Source: Paenibacillus sinopodophylli (GTDB taxonomy: Bacteria; Bacillota; Bacilli; Paenibacillales; Paenibacillaceae). From it: a stretch of DNA of 64,000 bases. The DNA lies in assembly GCF_005930355.1 (NCBI RefSeq), contig NZ_VDBO01000015.1:1-64000 (forward strand), written 5' to 3'. Numbering within the stretch: the stretch's first letter is position 1; every line of letters starts with the position of its first letter. The position numbers were made by a program, and so were the translations under genes. Positions 7,583-15,336 of this stretch are shown here, piece after piece. The notes beneath the pieces are model-generated. The model ran no database searches. It was not told the origin of the DNA and worked only from the letters and a program-made list of their open reading frames with translations.

Positions 7583-9247
7583 CTAATATATAGGAGTCGC
7601 TGCAGACATTTGAAAGCCCAGCGATACCAAATCAGGATTCGTTCCAGGAAACATAAGATAGGCGCCTTCAGCCAGGTTGTAATTGGCCTCACGCATCATC
7701 TGTCGATAGCTCTCTGGAATGACCGATGACATCCGCCTAAGCTTGCGTCCATATTCATCCCGGAAATCTGTATGCTCTTGCACGCCCTGCCAGCGCTTCG
7801 GATACTCTACCTCTTGCTGCAATACATCGTCCGAGATAAAGATGTTCTCTACAAGCACGTTGCCATCCTTAACAGACATATCCATAATTCTACGTACGAT
7901 CGGCTCGGGATCTTCACCGGTATAGACACCATCTGTCATATGGCAGATTAGAGGAGCAGGACCATCCTGTATGCGAGCCAGCTCTGAATGAAGCAGCTGT
8001 TCAACATGCTGGAACGCTTTGGCAGTATCTGTGAAACGCTGCGTTTGTAGCGATGGGAGCAAACCTGTATGCATAAGCTCATCTATTCCTTTAATACCGC
8101 CAAGTACATCATGTACATCGTCGCTATAGGCATATACAGCAACACGATAGCGAGAAGATATTCTACTGCCCTTGGTTGAACGGAACACCATCTGCTTCAA
8201 GGCGACATACAAAGAATCAGTAACCAAGTCAAGACGACGTTTCTCTCCGTTCATCAGTGTCATCGATCCACTGACATCTAGCAAATATATAATTAGCCCA
8301 GGATGATTCTGTGAAGCTTGCACGGTGTGCATCTTCCTGCCTATGTTTGGAGCTGCAGATTCTTGTTGTGGGAGATGCTGCTGACTTTGGTGTATATGCT
8401 GTGCGCCCGGTTTAATCATTAACGTCTTCGAAATATCGGATTCAACCCGAGCTCCTGAGTCTGCTTGTATCTGTTCCAGCATCGCTCTAACATCATTAAT
8501 ATCTTGATATCTCAGATTGGGGTCCGTCTCAAGCAATTGCTGCAGTAGACGCACAAACTCACTTGGGAACTGGGCGAACACCTGACTGAGCGGTACCGTA
8601 TTCCTGAAATAATAATGTCCGCCGCTAGCCAGGTAATACATGATTGCTCCTACCGCATAAATATCGGTCCGCGGATCCGTTTGCTTGTTCTCGAATTGTT
8701 CAGGGGCTGCGAATGCAACGGTTCCCATCTGTACGGTGTCCGATAATTTGGCTTCATCATATTTGCGAGCAATTCCGAAGTCGATCAGCTTTAATCGTCC
8801 GTATTCATCCAGCATCAGGTTTGATGGCTTAAGATCTCTGAATACAATCGGGCTTTCTTGATGATGCAAATAACTTAATACCTCACATAACTGCGAAGCA
8901 AAGGCTATAATCTCTTGTAAAGCCAAATTACAGGCTGCATCTTCGAAATGCTTCTGAAGCGTGACACCATTTATGTATTCCATAACTAAGTAACAGTTGC
9001 CGATTTCATCTGGCTCAAAGTAATCCGTAATCTTTGGGATGCTGGGATGTGACAAGCTGGTCAACAATCGCGCTTCTTCAAGGAAGGCTTCGTTATTGTT
9101 AATCTGGGTCATCTCCTTCACAACCCAAATTTTATTGTTTAATTTGCTGTCTTTGACTAGGTAAACGCATCCCATTCCTCCTTTGGCTAAAAGGGACTCT
9201 ACCTTGTATCGACCACCAAGTACATCACCGTTTTGTAACAAGAACAC
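7583..9247 (-). CDS. Ser/Thr protein kinase fused to a von Willebrand factor A domain
   Basis: This 554-residue protein has a complete Hanks-type kinase domain (about 10-265): glycine loop AKGGMGCVY at 21-29, lysine K44 in VVKEM, catalytic loop FRDLKPSN near 134-141, DFG near 156-158 and a GTVAFAAPEQ activation/P+1 segment. A Gln-rich linker (285-310) leads to a VWA domain (315-554) with MIDAS motif DVSGSM near 320 and TDG near 440. No membrane segment is seen, so it is probably cytoplasmic. Kinase-VWA fusions are known in secretion control, PpkA of type VI secretion being an example. The PP2C phosphatase gene follows after 2 bases. The targets, probably EssC or its partners, are inferred. 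Confidence 0.85.
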   Translation of the reverse strand: MFLLQNGDVLGGRYKVESLLAKGGMGCVYLVKDSKLNNKIWVVKEMTQINNNEAFLEEARLLTSLSHPSIPKITDYFEPDEIGNCYLVMEYINGVTLQKHFEDAACNLALQEIIAFASQLCEVLSYLHHQESPIVFRDLKPSNLMLDEYGRLKLIDFGIARKYDEAKLSDTVQMGTVAFAAPEQFENKQTDPRTDIYAVGAIMYYLASGGHYYFRNTVPLSQVFAQFPSEFVRLLQQLLETDPNLRYQDINDVRAMLEQIQADSGARVESDISKTLMIKPGAQHIHQSQQHLPQQESAAPNIGRKMHTVQASQNHPGLIIYLLDVSGSMTLMNGEKRRLDLVTDSLYVALKQMVFRSTKGSRISSRYRVAVYAYSDDVHDVLGGIKGIDELMHTGLLPSLQTQRFTDTAKAFQHVEQLLHSELARIQDGPAPLICHMTDGVYTGEDPEPIVRRIMDMSVKDGNVLVENIFISDDVLQQEVEYPKRWQGVQEHTDFRDEYGRKLRRMSSVIPESYRQMMREANYNLAEGAYLMFPGTNPDLVSLGFQMSAATPIY

Positions 9248-9299
9248 TCACCTTACCTTTATGTAGTTTCCGAATAAAGCTTCACATCTTATATCCACA

Positions 9300-9767
9300 T
9301 TAACGCCATACAGGCTCTTTCTTTTCCTCTGGCACAATACCAATCTTAATAAAAACGTACTGCAAGGAGTGATCACCAGATAGAATATGGAAGATCGGTG
9401 TCACTTGACGGAGATGATTTTGCTTAATATATTCCAATAAATAACCATAGGCTATCTCGGTAGTAGTCTCAACCTCATTGTAGACGCAGTACGTTATCAT
9501 ATCTTCAATGTTGAAATAACTGTGGAAATGCATATCTTCTATCACATCGACTTGATTCTCAATCACTGGCATAAAAAATTCAGCCTCAACCATTTCATCC
9601 ATCGGCACGTTATTAATGGAATAAAATAATGGTCCATTTACCGTTGCATTAATCTTAATAATATCGGTAACAAAGCTTTCCATAATCGCATTCATTTCAT
9701 TGTAATGATAGCGATATTTCTTCGAAATCACATTCGTATAACGAATTGAATCCCCTAGCAGTACCAT
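9300..9767 (-). CDS. DUF5085-like protein, probable T7SS effector-associated factor
   Basis: This 155-residue protein is soluble and appears to be alpha/beta, with no signal peptide. The phrases GPLFYSINNVPMDEMVEAEFF and RYTNVISKKYRYHYNEM match my memory of DUF5085 proteins, which sit beside LXG effectors in Firmicute type VII loci and may act as chaperones or adaptors. The start used here is the ATG at 9767, preceded by AAGGAGG with 8 bases of spacing; a longer frame to 9797 would overlap the upstream gene and lacks a ribosome site. The upstream paralogue ends 3 bases before this start, so translation is probably coupled. The function is inferred from neighbours. Confidence 0.65.
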   Translation of the reverse strand: MVLLGDSIRYTNVISKKYRYHYNEMNAIMESFVTDIIKINATVNGPLFYSINNVPMDEMVEAEFFMPVIENQVDVIEDMHFHSYFNIEDMITYCVYNEVETTTEIAYGYLLEYIKQNHLRQVTPIFHILSGDHSLQYVFIKIGIVPEEKKEPVWR

Positions 9768-9769
9768 GC

Positions 9770-10219
9770 TTAGCCCTCCTTGATGATCGGGGCACAAATA
9801 TCAATTACGCCACCGCCGAATACATCCAGATAAATATTGTAAAAGGGTTCTTGCAGGGTTAGTTGGTGGGCTTCCGCGCATGCCCGCAGCAGCTCATACG
9901 ATTCTTCGATACTCTCATCCAAATCAGCATGTCTTAAGACCAGCGCGTCTTGGACAATCCACGTTTCTTCGAATTGATACTGCTCATTCTTCTCCATCGC
10001 GACTGGCTCGCTGACTGGAATATAAAAGTTGTATTCCACCTTATTCGTCTTAGGCTCCAATGCAAGGGCTTGATACATAACCGGCCCTGTCCCATAAAGA
10101 CCATTTCTAATAACTGCATTTCTCAGCCCTTGAGCAGCCTCATACCAATTTTCCGACTCTGTAGTTATTCGAGCACTAATCACATTCTTGAACATAATGG
10201 GGCAACGTTTTATTTTCAT
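9770..10219 (-). CDS. DUF5085-like paralogue
   Basis: This 149-residue soluble protein is a distant paralogue of the next gene (9300-9767). Both share a layout of an FKNVIS/YTNVIS strand, a helix, a GP(V/L) strand, then a V.. F(Y/F)(I/M)PV strand and an FYNIYLD-like C-terminal strand. I start it at the ATG at 10219, because AAGGAG lies 9 bases upstream and the ATG overlaps the TGA of the membrane gene at 10216. The ATG at 10228 has almost no spacing from the ribosome site. A pair of unlike paralogues suggests a heterodimer, perhaps a chaperone for one of the LXG effectors. Confidence 0.6.
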   Translation of the reverse strand: MKIKRCPIMFKNVISARITTESENWYEAAQGLRNAVIRNGLYGTGPVMYQALALEPKTNKVEYNFYIPVSEPVAMEKNEQYQFEETWIVQDALVLRHADLDESIEESYELLRACAEAHQLTLQEPFYNIYLDVFGGGVIDICAPIIKEG

Positions 10220-11389
10220 TCCAGCCATCTCCTTCTTCCTTGTATCTGATGTTTTCGCAATAGATAAATAAAATTAAAGCACCATACATATACGACAGGA
10301 ATCATATATATCGAAAAATGAAGCATTCCCGTTGAAGAGTCTACCGTATAGGCTCCTGTTACAAACGGTATAAATGCAATTAGGAAGCATACGCCAATAC
10401 CGGAGAGGATGCCATTTATAAAATACATACCATTGTATGATATAGGATATTGGCTTATCCACTTGAGTAGTAGATATAAGAGTGTTACATAAAGCGTAAA
10501 GCCAAAACCGTTCAATGGCTCAAAGGTTATTTGTGTACCCATAATTCCAATAAAAATTAAACAAAAGTATTGAATCATCTTTATCAAAATTAGAAAGTAC
10601 CATTTTGTTTCTTTCGGTACAAAAGCAGTTTCGTGTGCCGAATGAGGTGATTCTGGCTTCAATAAGTCGAACTCATTCTTCAGCTTAGAAATGGTTGCGT
10701 TGAAGACCTCAGACCATTTCAGGGCGATATATACTTGAATAATGAAAGCATGATATAAAATAACCAATGGATAGCCTTCTGGGGAATAACCAAACTTTTT
10801 AGCTATCTTCCATAAAATAATGATAAACGCTATATAGCAAAAACATTTGATGAATGCATACACCCACTCTGGATTCCGCTCGTTTTTTTCTTTTTCTATT
10901 TTTATAGCGGAGGCTGCTTTATTCAAGCTCCGTGTTTTTAGAACGGTTGCTGCTGCTAGAAAAACAAATCCGCCCACTAACGTTACTATTCCTATGGCTA
11001 TATTGCTGTCAGGTAAATTTTTTGCATCATTAACGATAAAATACATGAAATAACCATCTAACGAGAATTTTATTAACGTCACACATACAATGACTAAGTG
11101 TAGTTTTTGATATTTAAATGCTCTTTTTTCGGAAGAGAAAAACACGGCTGAACATAGTTGTAGAAAAAGGATTACGAATAAAGCTAGCACTATGCCATTT
11201 GAAGTCTTCTCTACATAATCAGCATTAAAGGATACCGTTAACCCTAAAACACTTGTAGTAATTGCACTTAACATAACCATCTTCCATAATAAACTCGATG
11301 CCCACTCCGGGTGATAACGCTTGAAGATCGAACTTCTTTTACTTCGATTATTGCCATTCTCTAAGTCTCTCAGAACGATCCCCCCTACC
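10216..11389 (-). CDS. Polytopic membrane protein, copy 1 of a tandem pair (probable immunity protein)
   Basis: This is the downstream copy of a 1,311-bp tandem duplication. It has about ten hydrophobic segments spread over its length and a Lys/Arg-rich loop (SAIKIEKEKNERNPEW). The first ATG in frame is at 11280 (354 residues), but sequence identical to copy 2 continues upstream to about 11389, where copy 2's TTG start is replaced by CTG. Translation may therefore begin further upstream than 11280, with a rare start codon. It is nearly identical to copy 2 through the first two thirds and differs in the last third, including a loop near TVDSSTGMLHFSIYM. It follows effector sequences and precedes the DUF5085-like pair. 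Polytopic immunity proteins against membrane-active LXG toxins are known; that role here is inferred. Confidence 0.65.
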
Positions 11390-11486
11390 AGAACAGCTTG
11401 GATAGCTGATTAATAACGCTATCAGCGGCTTTATTCGCAGAATCCTTTGTATAATCAACAAGACTTTTCTTCGGATCATCCCCAAA
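11385..11486 (-). pseudogene. Remnant 3' end of a second LXG effector
   Basis: Translated on the minus strand this stretch gives GDDPKKSLVDYTKDSANK, then AADSVINQLSKLFW and TAG. That matches the last residues of the intact effector at 12696-13925 (GDDPKKSLVDYTKDSANK followed by a tail ending in KLSKLFW), with a 9-residue shortening. No start or body of the gene remains. It sits directly before membrane-protein copy 1 exactly as the intact effector sits before copy 2, so an effector plus membrane-protein unit was duplicated and the second effector body was lost. Confidence 0.8.
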
Positions 11487-11526
11487 CCACTAAATCATCC
11501 TCAAAATATAAATATGTAAATGTTTA

Positions 11527-12702
11527 TTATTCTAGCCATCTCCTTCTTCCTTGGATCTGATGTTTTCGCAATAGATAAATAAAATTAAAGCACCATACAT
11601 ATACCATAGAAATCATACTTATGAATAATTGAAGCATTCCCATTGAAAAATCTACCGTGTAGGTCCCTATTACAAATGAAATAAATAGCAGTAGGAAGCA
11701 TACACCAATACCGGAGAGGATGCCATTTATAAAATACATACCGTTGTATGATATAGGATATTGGCTTATCCACTTGAGTAGTAGATATAGGAGTGTTACA
11801 TAGAGTGTAAAGTTAAAACCATTTAATGGCTCAAAGGTTATTTTTGTACCCAGAAATCCAATGAAAAATAAGCAAAAATACTGAATCATCTTTATCAAAA
11901 TTAGAAAGTACCATTTTGTTTCTTTCGGTACAAAATCGGTTTCGTGTGCCAAATGAGAAGGTTTCGGCTTCAATAAGTCGAACTCATTCTTCAGCTTAGA
12001 AATGGTTGCGTTGAAGACCTCAGACCATTTCAGGGCGATATATACTTGAATAATGAAAGCATGATATAAAATAACCAATGGATAGCCTTCTGGGGAATAA
12101 CCAAACTTTTTAGCTATCTTCCATAAAATAATGATAAACGCTATATAGCAAAAACATTTGATGAATGCATACACCCACTCTGGATTCCGCTCGTTTTTTT
12201 CTTTTTCTATTTTTATAGCGGAGGCTGCTTTATTCAAGCTCCGTGTTTTTAGAACGGTTGCTGCTGCTAGAAAAACAAATCCGCCCACTAACGTTACTAT
12301 TCCTATGGCTATATTGCTGTCAGGTAAATTTTTTGCATCATTAACGATAAAATACATGAAATAACCATCTAACGAGAATTTTATTAACGTCACACATACA
12401 ATGACTAAGTGTAGTTTTTGATATTTAAATGCTCTTTTTTCGGAAGAGAAAAACACGGCTGAACATAGTTGTAGAAAAAGGATTACGAATAAAGCTAGCA
12501 CTATGCCATTTGAAGTCTTCTCTACATAATCAGCATTAAAGGATACCGTTAACCCTAAAACACTTGTAGTAATTGCACTTAACATAACCATCTTCCATAA
12601 TAAACTCGATGCCCACTCCGGGTGATAACGCTTGAAGATCGAACTTCTTTTACTTCGATTATTGCCATTCTCTAAGTCTCTCAGAACGATCCCCCCTACC
12701 AA
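11527..12702 (-). CDS. Polytopic membrane protein, copy 2 of a tandem pair (probable immunity protein)
   Basis: This 391-residue membrane protein has a charged cytoplasmic N-terminus (NNRSKRSSIFKRYHPEW) and about ten hydrophobic segments. The start given is a TTG at 12702 that overlaps the end of the effector gene (stop TAG at 12696-12698), so translation would be coupled to the effector. The first 270 residues shared with copy 1 look identical; the last 120 carry a cluster of changes in membrane segments and the loop near TVDFSMGMLQLFISM. Location right after a glycine-rich, probably membrane-active effector points to an immunity role, as known for some streptococcal and staphylococcal LXG toxins. 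No family name can be assigned from sequence alone. Confidence 0.7.
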   Translation of the reverse strand: MVGGIVLRDLENGNNRSKRSSIFKRYHPEWASSLLWKMVMLSAITTSVLGLTVSFNADYVEKTSNGIVLALFVILFLQLCSAVFFSSEKRAFKYQKLHLVIVCVTLIKFSLDGYFMYFIVNDAKNLPDSNIAIGIVTLVGGFVFLAAATVLKTRSLNKAASAIKIEKEKNERNPEWVYAFIKCFCYIAFIIILWKIAKKFGYSPEGYPLVILYHAFIIQVYIALKWSEVFNATISKLKNEFDLLKPKPSHLAHETDFVPKETKWYFLILIKMIQYFCLFFIGFLGTKITFEPLNGFNFTLYVTLLYLLLKWISQYPISYNGMYFINGILSGIGVCFLLLFISFVIGTYTVDFSMGMLQLFISMISMVYVWCFNFIYLLRKHQIQGRRRWLE

Positions 12703-13925
12703 AACAGCTTGGATAGCTTATCGATTCCTTTGCTTGCATTATCATATATGTCGTTAGCCAGTTTGTTTGCAGAATCCTTTGTATAATCAACAAGGCTTTT
12801 TTTAGGATCATCCCCAAATACCTTTACGTTTGCCGCGAAATTCAGACCTGCTCCAACAGCTGCCCCTACTATTGTTCCTGCAGGTGGTAAGAAAAACGAT
12901 CCGACTACTGCGCCCACTGCCATAGAACCCGCACCAGCTCCTACATCTACAGATAAATCAACAAAAAATTTAGCAACCTTCTTTGGTGAAGCGTGCCACT
13001 CTCCCGTATTCTGATTATAGAAAGTACTAAACCCATTATCTATGACTGTTAAACTTGAACCTAGTATACCGAATCCCTTCCCGAATTTGGTAATCGTGGA
13101 AGCACCCTTCCAACCTGTAAAGTCTTTCCATATGGTGTTTTCACTAATAGCAGCCTTTGCCGCTTTTATTGCCACATTTGGCTTAGAGTCAGACAAATTT
13201 TTAATAGCCGCGTTTAAATCCACAAATTGGGTTGAGGTATCCTTAAGCTTTTCGCTTCTTTTGGTGTAGTCCGACACCTTTACACCATTTTTCGTGCCTT
13301 TGTTTCCATATAGAAAAAGACCGTCATTAACCAAGCGATTAATTAGGTTACTGTCCCATTTCCCGCTAGCTCCACCCAAGTAAGTAACAAGAAGCTCCCT
13401 GTAGGATTGATAATTTATTGGTTTGGTTCCATTTAATATTTTAATGAATGTATTTCCGTTTTCCTTAAACATAGTAAACTTTAAATTCCCCGCTGCGATT
13501 AATAAACTTTTGGAATCTAGAACATTAGCCGCAAACAGGATAGAAGCATTACGCAACGGCATTAATATTTCGCTTTTACTTACAAGATCCGCGTAAAAAT
13601 CCTTAATCTGATCCCCGATTGTTTTATTATAGGCATAAGCGATTTCCTTCGCCCTATTAATTAGTTCCTCTTCCGTTTGGCTGTATTCATTCAATCCCTG
13701 CTGCAACAACTGGTTTAAGTTCTCTAATCGACCTTCTAAGCTGTGCAAGCTATTATTTATCCCATTCATTCTGGAACCGATATTTCTGCGCGCGCTAATA
13801 CTGGAATCTACGCCGCCTCTTACTGAGGCTATATTCGACCGTACAGCTGACAACTTGGCCATATTTCTTCGGAATTCCAGGCTTAATGTTTGAACTGCGT
13901 TCATATCGAATATAAGTTGAGACAC
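12696..13925 (-). CDS. LXG/WXG-type effector with glycine-rich hydrophobic C-terminus
   Basis: This 409-residue protein starts with GTG at 13925, with AAGGAG 10 bases upstream. Residues 1-110 form the helical export domain and contain VDSSISARRN near 40-49, shared with the LXG toxin at 1297. The middle (130-300) has no recognised domain. Residues about 325-375 are rich in Gly, Ala and Val (VGAGAGSMAVGAVVG, GTIVGAAVGAG), a glycine-zipper-like pattern seen in membrane-inserting toxins, and the tail is amphipathic and Lys-rich. It follows a WXG-like small protein gene and precedes two polytopic membrane proteins. A pore-forming or depolarising toxin is the best inference. A tail remnant of a sister gene lies at 11385-11486. 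Confidence 0.7.
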   Translation of the reverse strand: MSQLIFDMNAVQTLSLEFRRNMAKLSAVRSNIASVRGGVDSSISARRNIGSRMNGINNSLHSLEGRLENLNQLLQQGLNEYSQTEEELINRAKEIAYAYNKTIGDQIKDFYADLVSKSEILMPLRNASILFAANVLDSKSLLIAAGNLKFTMFKENGNTFIKILNGTKPINYQSYRELLVTYLGGASGKWDSNLINRLVNDGLFLYGNKGTKNGVKVSDYTKRSEKLKDTSTQFVDLNAAIKNLSDSKPNVAIKAAKAAISENTIWKDFTGWKGASTITKFGKGFGILGSSLTVIDNGFSTFYNQNTGEWHASPKKVAKFFVDLSVDVGAGAGSMAVGAVVGSFFLPPAGTIVGAAVGAGLNFAANVKVFGDDPKKSLVDYTKDSANKLANDIYDNASKGIDKLSKLFW

Positions 13926-13989
13926 TTAAAAGGCACTCCTTAAATAAAATATGTTTACGATCCTTCTCATCTCTATTAGCGTAATTCGC

Positions 13990-14349
13990 TCATTTTTTCC
14001 CAGTAGATGCCTTTGCTTTAGCTGCAGTTGCAGCAGCTTGTTTTGCAGCAGCCTCTTCCGCTGCCCGTCTCGCTGCTGCGGCTGCGGCTGCCGCCTCTTC
14101 TTCACGTCTAATTTCATTAGCAACGGAACTAATATCACTGCTTAATGAATCCAATTCCGAAGAAATTGTACCGAGCTCTGCTGTAATCAAATCCAGCGCT
14201 CTATTCACAAACTGTATTTCAATAGACTGCCAGGCCTGATTTAGTTCCGTCTTATATTGAACCAGACCGTTTTTTATACCTCTTAATTCTGCCGCATATC
14301 CACTTATGCTGTTAGACTGCGAATAGGCCATTGAAACGTTAATCCCCAT
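13990..14349 (-). CDS. WXG100-like helical partner of the LXG effector
   Basis: This 119-residue protein is all helical with a WXG-like turn (QAWQSIE) near residue 40, then a long helix, an Ala/Glu-rich stretch of A and R residues (about 84-110) and a Lys-rich end. LXG effectors are usually preceded by one or two such small helical proteins that pair with the export domain and carry the secretion signal. The gene lies directly before the effector (65-base gap), fitting that task. The Ala-rich tail is unusual and may be low-complexity coiled coil. There is no signal peptide. Confidence 0.65.
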   Translation of the reverse strand: MGINVSMAYSQSNSISGYAAELRGIKNGLVQYKTELNQAWQSIEIQFVNRALDLITAELGTISSELDSLSSDISSVANEIRREEEAAAAAAAARRAAEEAAAKQAAATAAKAKASTGKK

Positions 14350-14389
14350 GACGACACCAGCTTTCCTTAAATTCGTTAATACAACAAAA

Positions 14390-14412
14390 CGGGGGTATAA
14401 TGCTCGCCCCCG
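14390..14412 (-). terminator. Hairpin with T-rich tail between WXG100 gene and effector block
   Basis: On the minus strand CGGGGG pairs with CCCCCG around an 11-base loop, followed by TTTTGTTGT. It lies 19 bases past the WXG100 gene and before the effector partner gene. It looks like an intrinsic terminator or attenuator that would make the WXG100/EssC transcript more abundant than the effector block. Confidence 0.65.
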
Positions 14413-14430
14413 AAATCTGTATTAACCTGT

Positions 14431-14733
14431 TTATTTAAAAGCGCTTGCGTTGTTGTTAATCGCAGTCTCTGCAGCATCGTAATCGGATACAGCGCCATCT
14501 AAGAAAGCTGCATACGACTCTACAACAGCCCGATACTCCTCAAATCGAGGGGCAAATGAATTAAAATTGTTTCTAATGGTCGTGGAAGCATCACTCTGCC
14601 ATGATGCTGCCAGGCCGTCCATCTCTTTTTTGATTTCGCCCAGTCTTTCCGTCAAAGACTTATTAATTCTACGAAGTGAAGCTGCCGTCTTGGTAACCTC
14701 ACCTAACGAAATATTAATTCCTTCTATAGCCAT
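14431..14733 (-). CDS. WXG100 family protein (EsxA-like)
   Basis: This 100-residue protein is a helical hairpin with SWQSD at 44-48 in the turn, where WXG100 proteins have W-x-G. No signal peptide is present. Such proteins are small secreted partners and structural substrates of type VII secretion and usually form dimers. The start ATG at 14733 has AGGAGG 8 bases upstream. It follows a second WXG100 gene and lies in the EssC/YukD gene block. A terminator-like hairpin follows. Length is typical for the family. The second residue of the W-x-G motif region is Gln and the third Ser instead of Gly, a tolerated variation. Confidence 0.85.
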   Translation of the reverse strand: MAIEGINISLGEVTKTAASLRRINKSLTERLGEIKKEMDGLAASWQSDASTTIRNNFNSFAPRFEEYRAVVESYAAFLDGAVSDYDAAETAINNNASAFK

Positions 14734-14753
14734 GAGCAGTTCCTCCTAAATAA

Positions 14754-15056
14754 TTAGTTAGTTAACTTTCTAGCCGAGCTTTCCAAATTACTTTGTGTAG
14801 CCGTATATCTATCAGCGCTTGTCTTTAAGAAACTAGCGTATTCCGACGTAATCTCTTTCATTCTAGTGAAATCATCTTGGAAACCTTTGATTTGGTTGAC
14901 AAAAGCTACATTGTCCTTACCTTGCCAAGCAGCTCCCATTCCCTCCACTTCAGTAAATAACAGTGTGTACTGTTTTACATATTCGGCAACCATTCCATCC
15001 ATCTTCTGTGACGCTGAAGTTAGTTTTGCAGGATCAACCACAATTTTTCTAGCCAT
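14754..15056 (-). CDS. WXG100 family protein (EsxB-like)
   Basis: This 100-residue helical hairpin carries AWQGKDN near 43-49, a W-x-G turn in its canonical form. The start is the ATG at 15056, preceded by GAAGGGAG and 8 bases; a longer frame to 15074 lacks that ribosome site spacing. No signal peptide is seen. Together with the next gene (14431-14733) it gives a WXG100 pair, which in other Firmicutes is exported as a dimer through the EssC channel. It sits 28 bases after the YukD-like gene, so it belongs to the same transcript. Confidence 0.88.
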   Translation of the reverse strand: MARKIVVDPAKLTSASQKMDGMVAEYVKQYTLLFTEVEGMGAAWQGKDNVAFVNQIKGFQDDFTRMKEITSEYASFLKTSADRYTATQSNLESSARKLTN

Positions 15057-15084
15057 TTTAATTACTCCCTTCAATAAGTATTAT

Positions 15085-15336
15085 TTATATTAACATCAGT
15101 CTAGAGCCGTTTTGTAAGCCTAGCTCTATGGCTGATTGGTTAATATCCAGCAGTATTCCGCTTTCTTGATCGCATAGCATAGTATCTTGTCCCGCAGTGA
15201 AATAGCCATCGGATAGTTCCGTTATAGCCGCTGCTAATAAGGCTTCGACTTCGTGAAGCTTCGTAAGTGTTGGAATATAGACATCGTAGCTTCTGTTCAG
15301 AGCTGGGATATAGACTTCGATTAAAAACTTATCCAA
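15085..15336 (-). CDS. yukD: YukD/EsaB-like ubiquitin-fold protein
   Basis: This 83-residue protein matches the short beta-grasp YukD/EsaB family: an alternating strand start (LIEVYIPALNRSYDVYIP), a helix with LHEVEALLAAAI and an end with GLQNGSRLMLI, typical of ubiquitin-like folds. YukD/EsaB is a small cytoplasmic T7SSb component that regulates or associates with EssC. The start is TTG at 15336, after a GGAGGTGGAG ribosome site, and overlaps the last 8 bases of essC, so translation is coupled. Gene symbol by family resemblance only. Confidence 0.75.
   Translation of the reverse strand: MDKFLIEVYIPALNRSYDVYIPTLTKLHEVEALLAAAITELSDGYFTAGQDTMLCDQESGILLDINQSAIELGLQNGSRLMLI

Noticed and set aside
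9768..9797. N-terminal extension of the DUF5085-like protein to 9797
   Set aside because: The extension overlaps the upstream gene and lacks a ribosome site, while the ATG at 9767 has a strong one.
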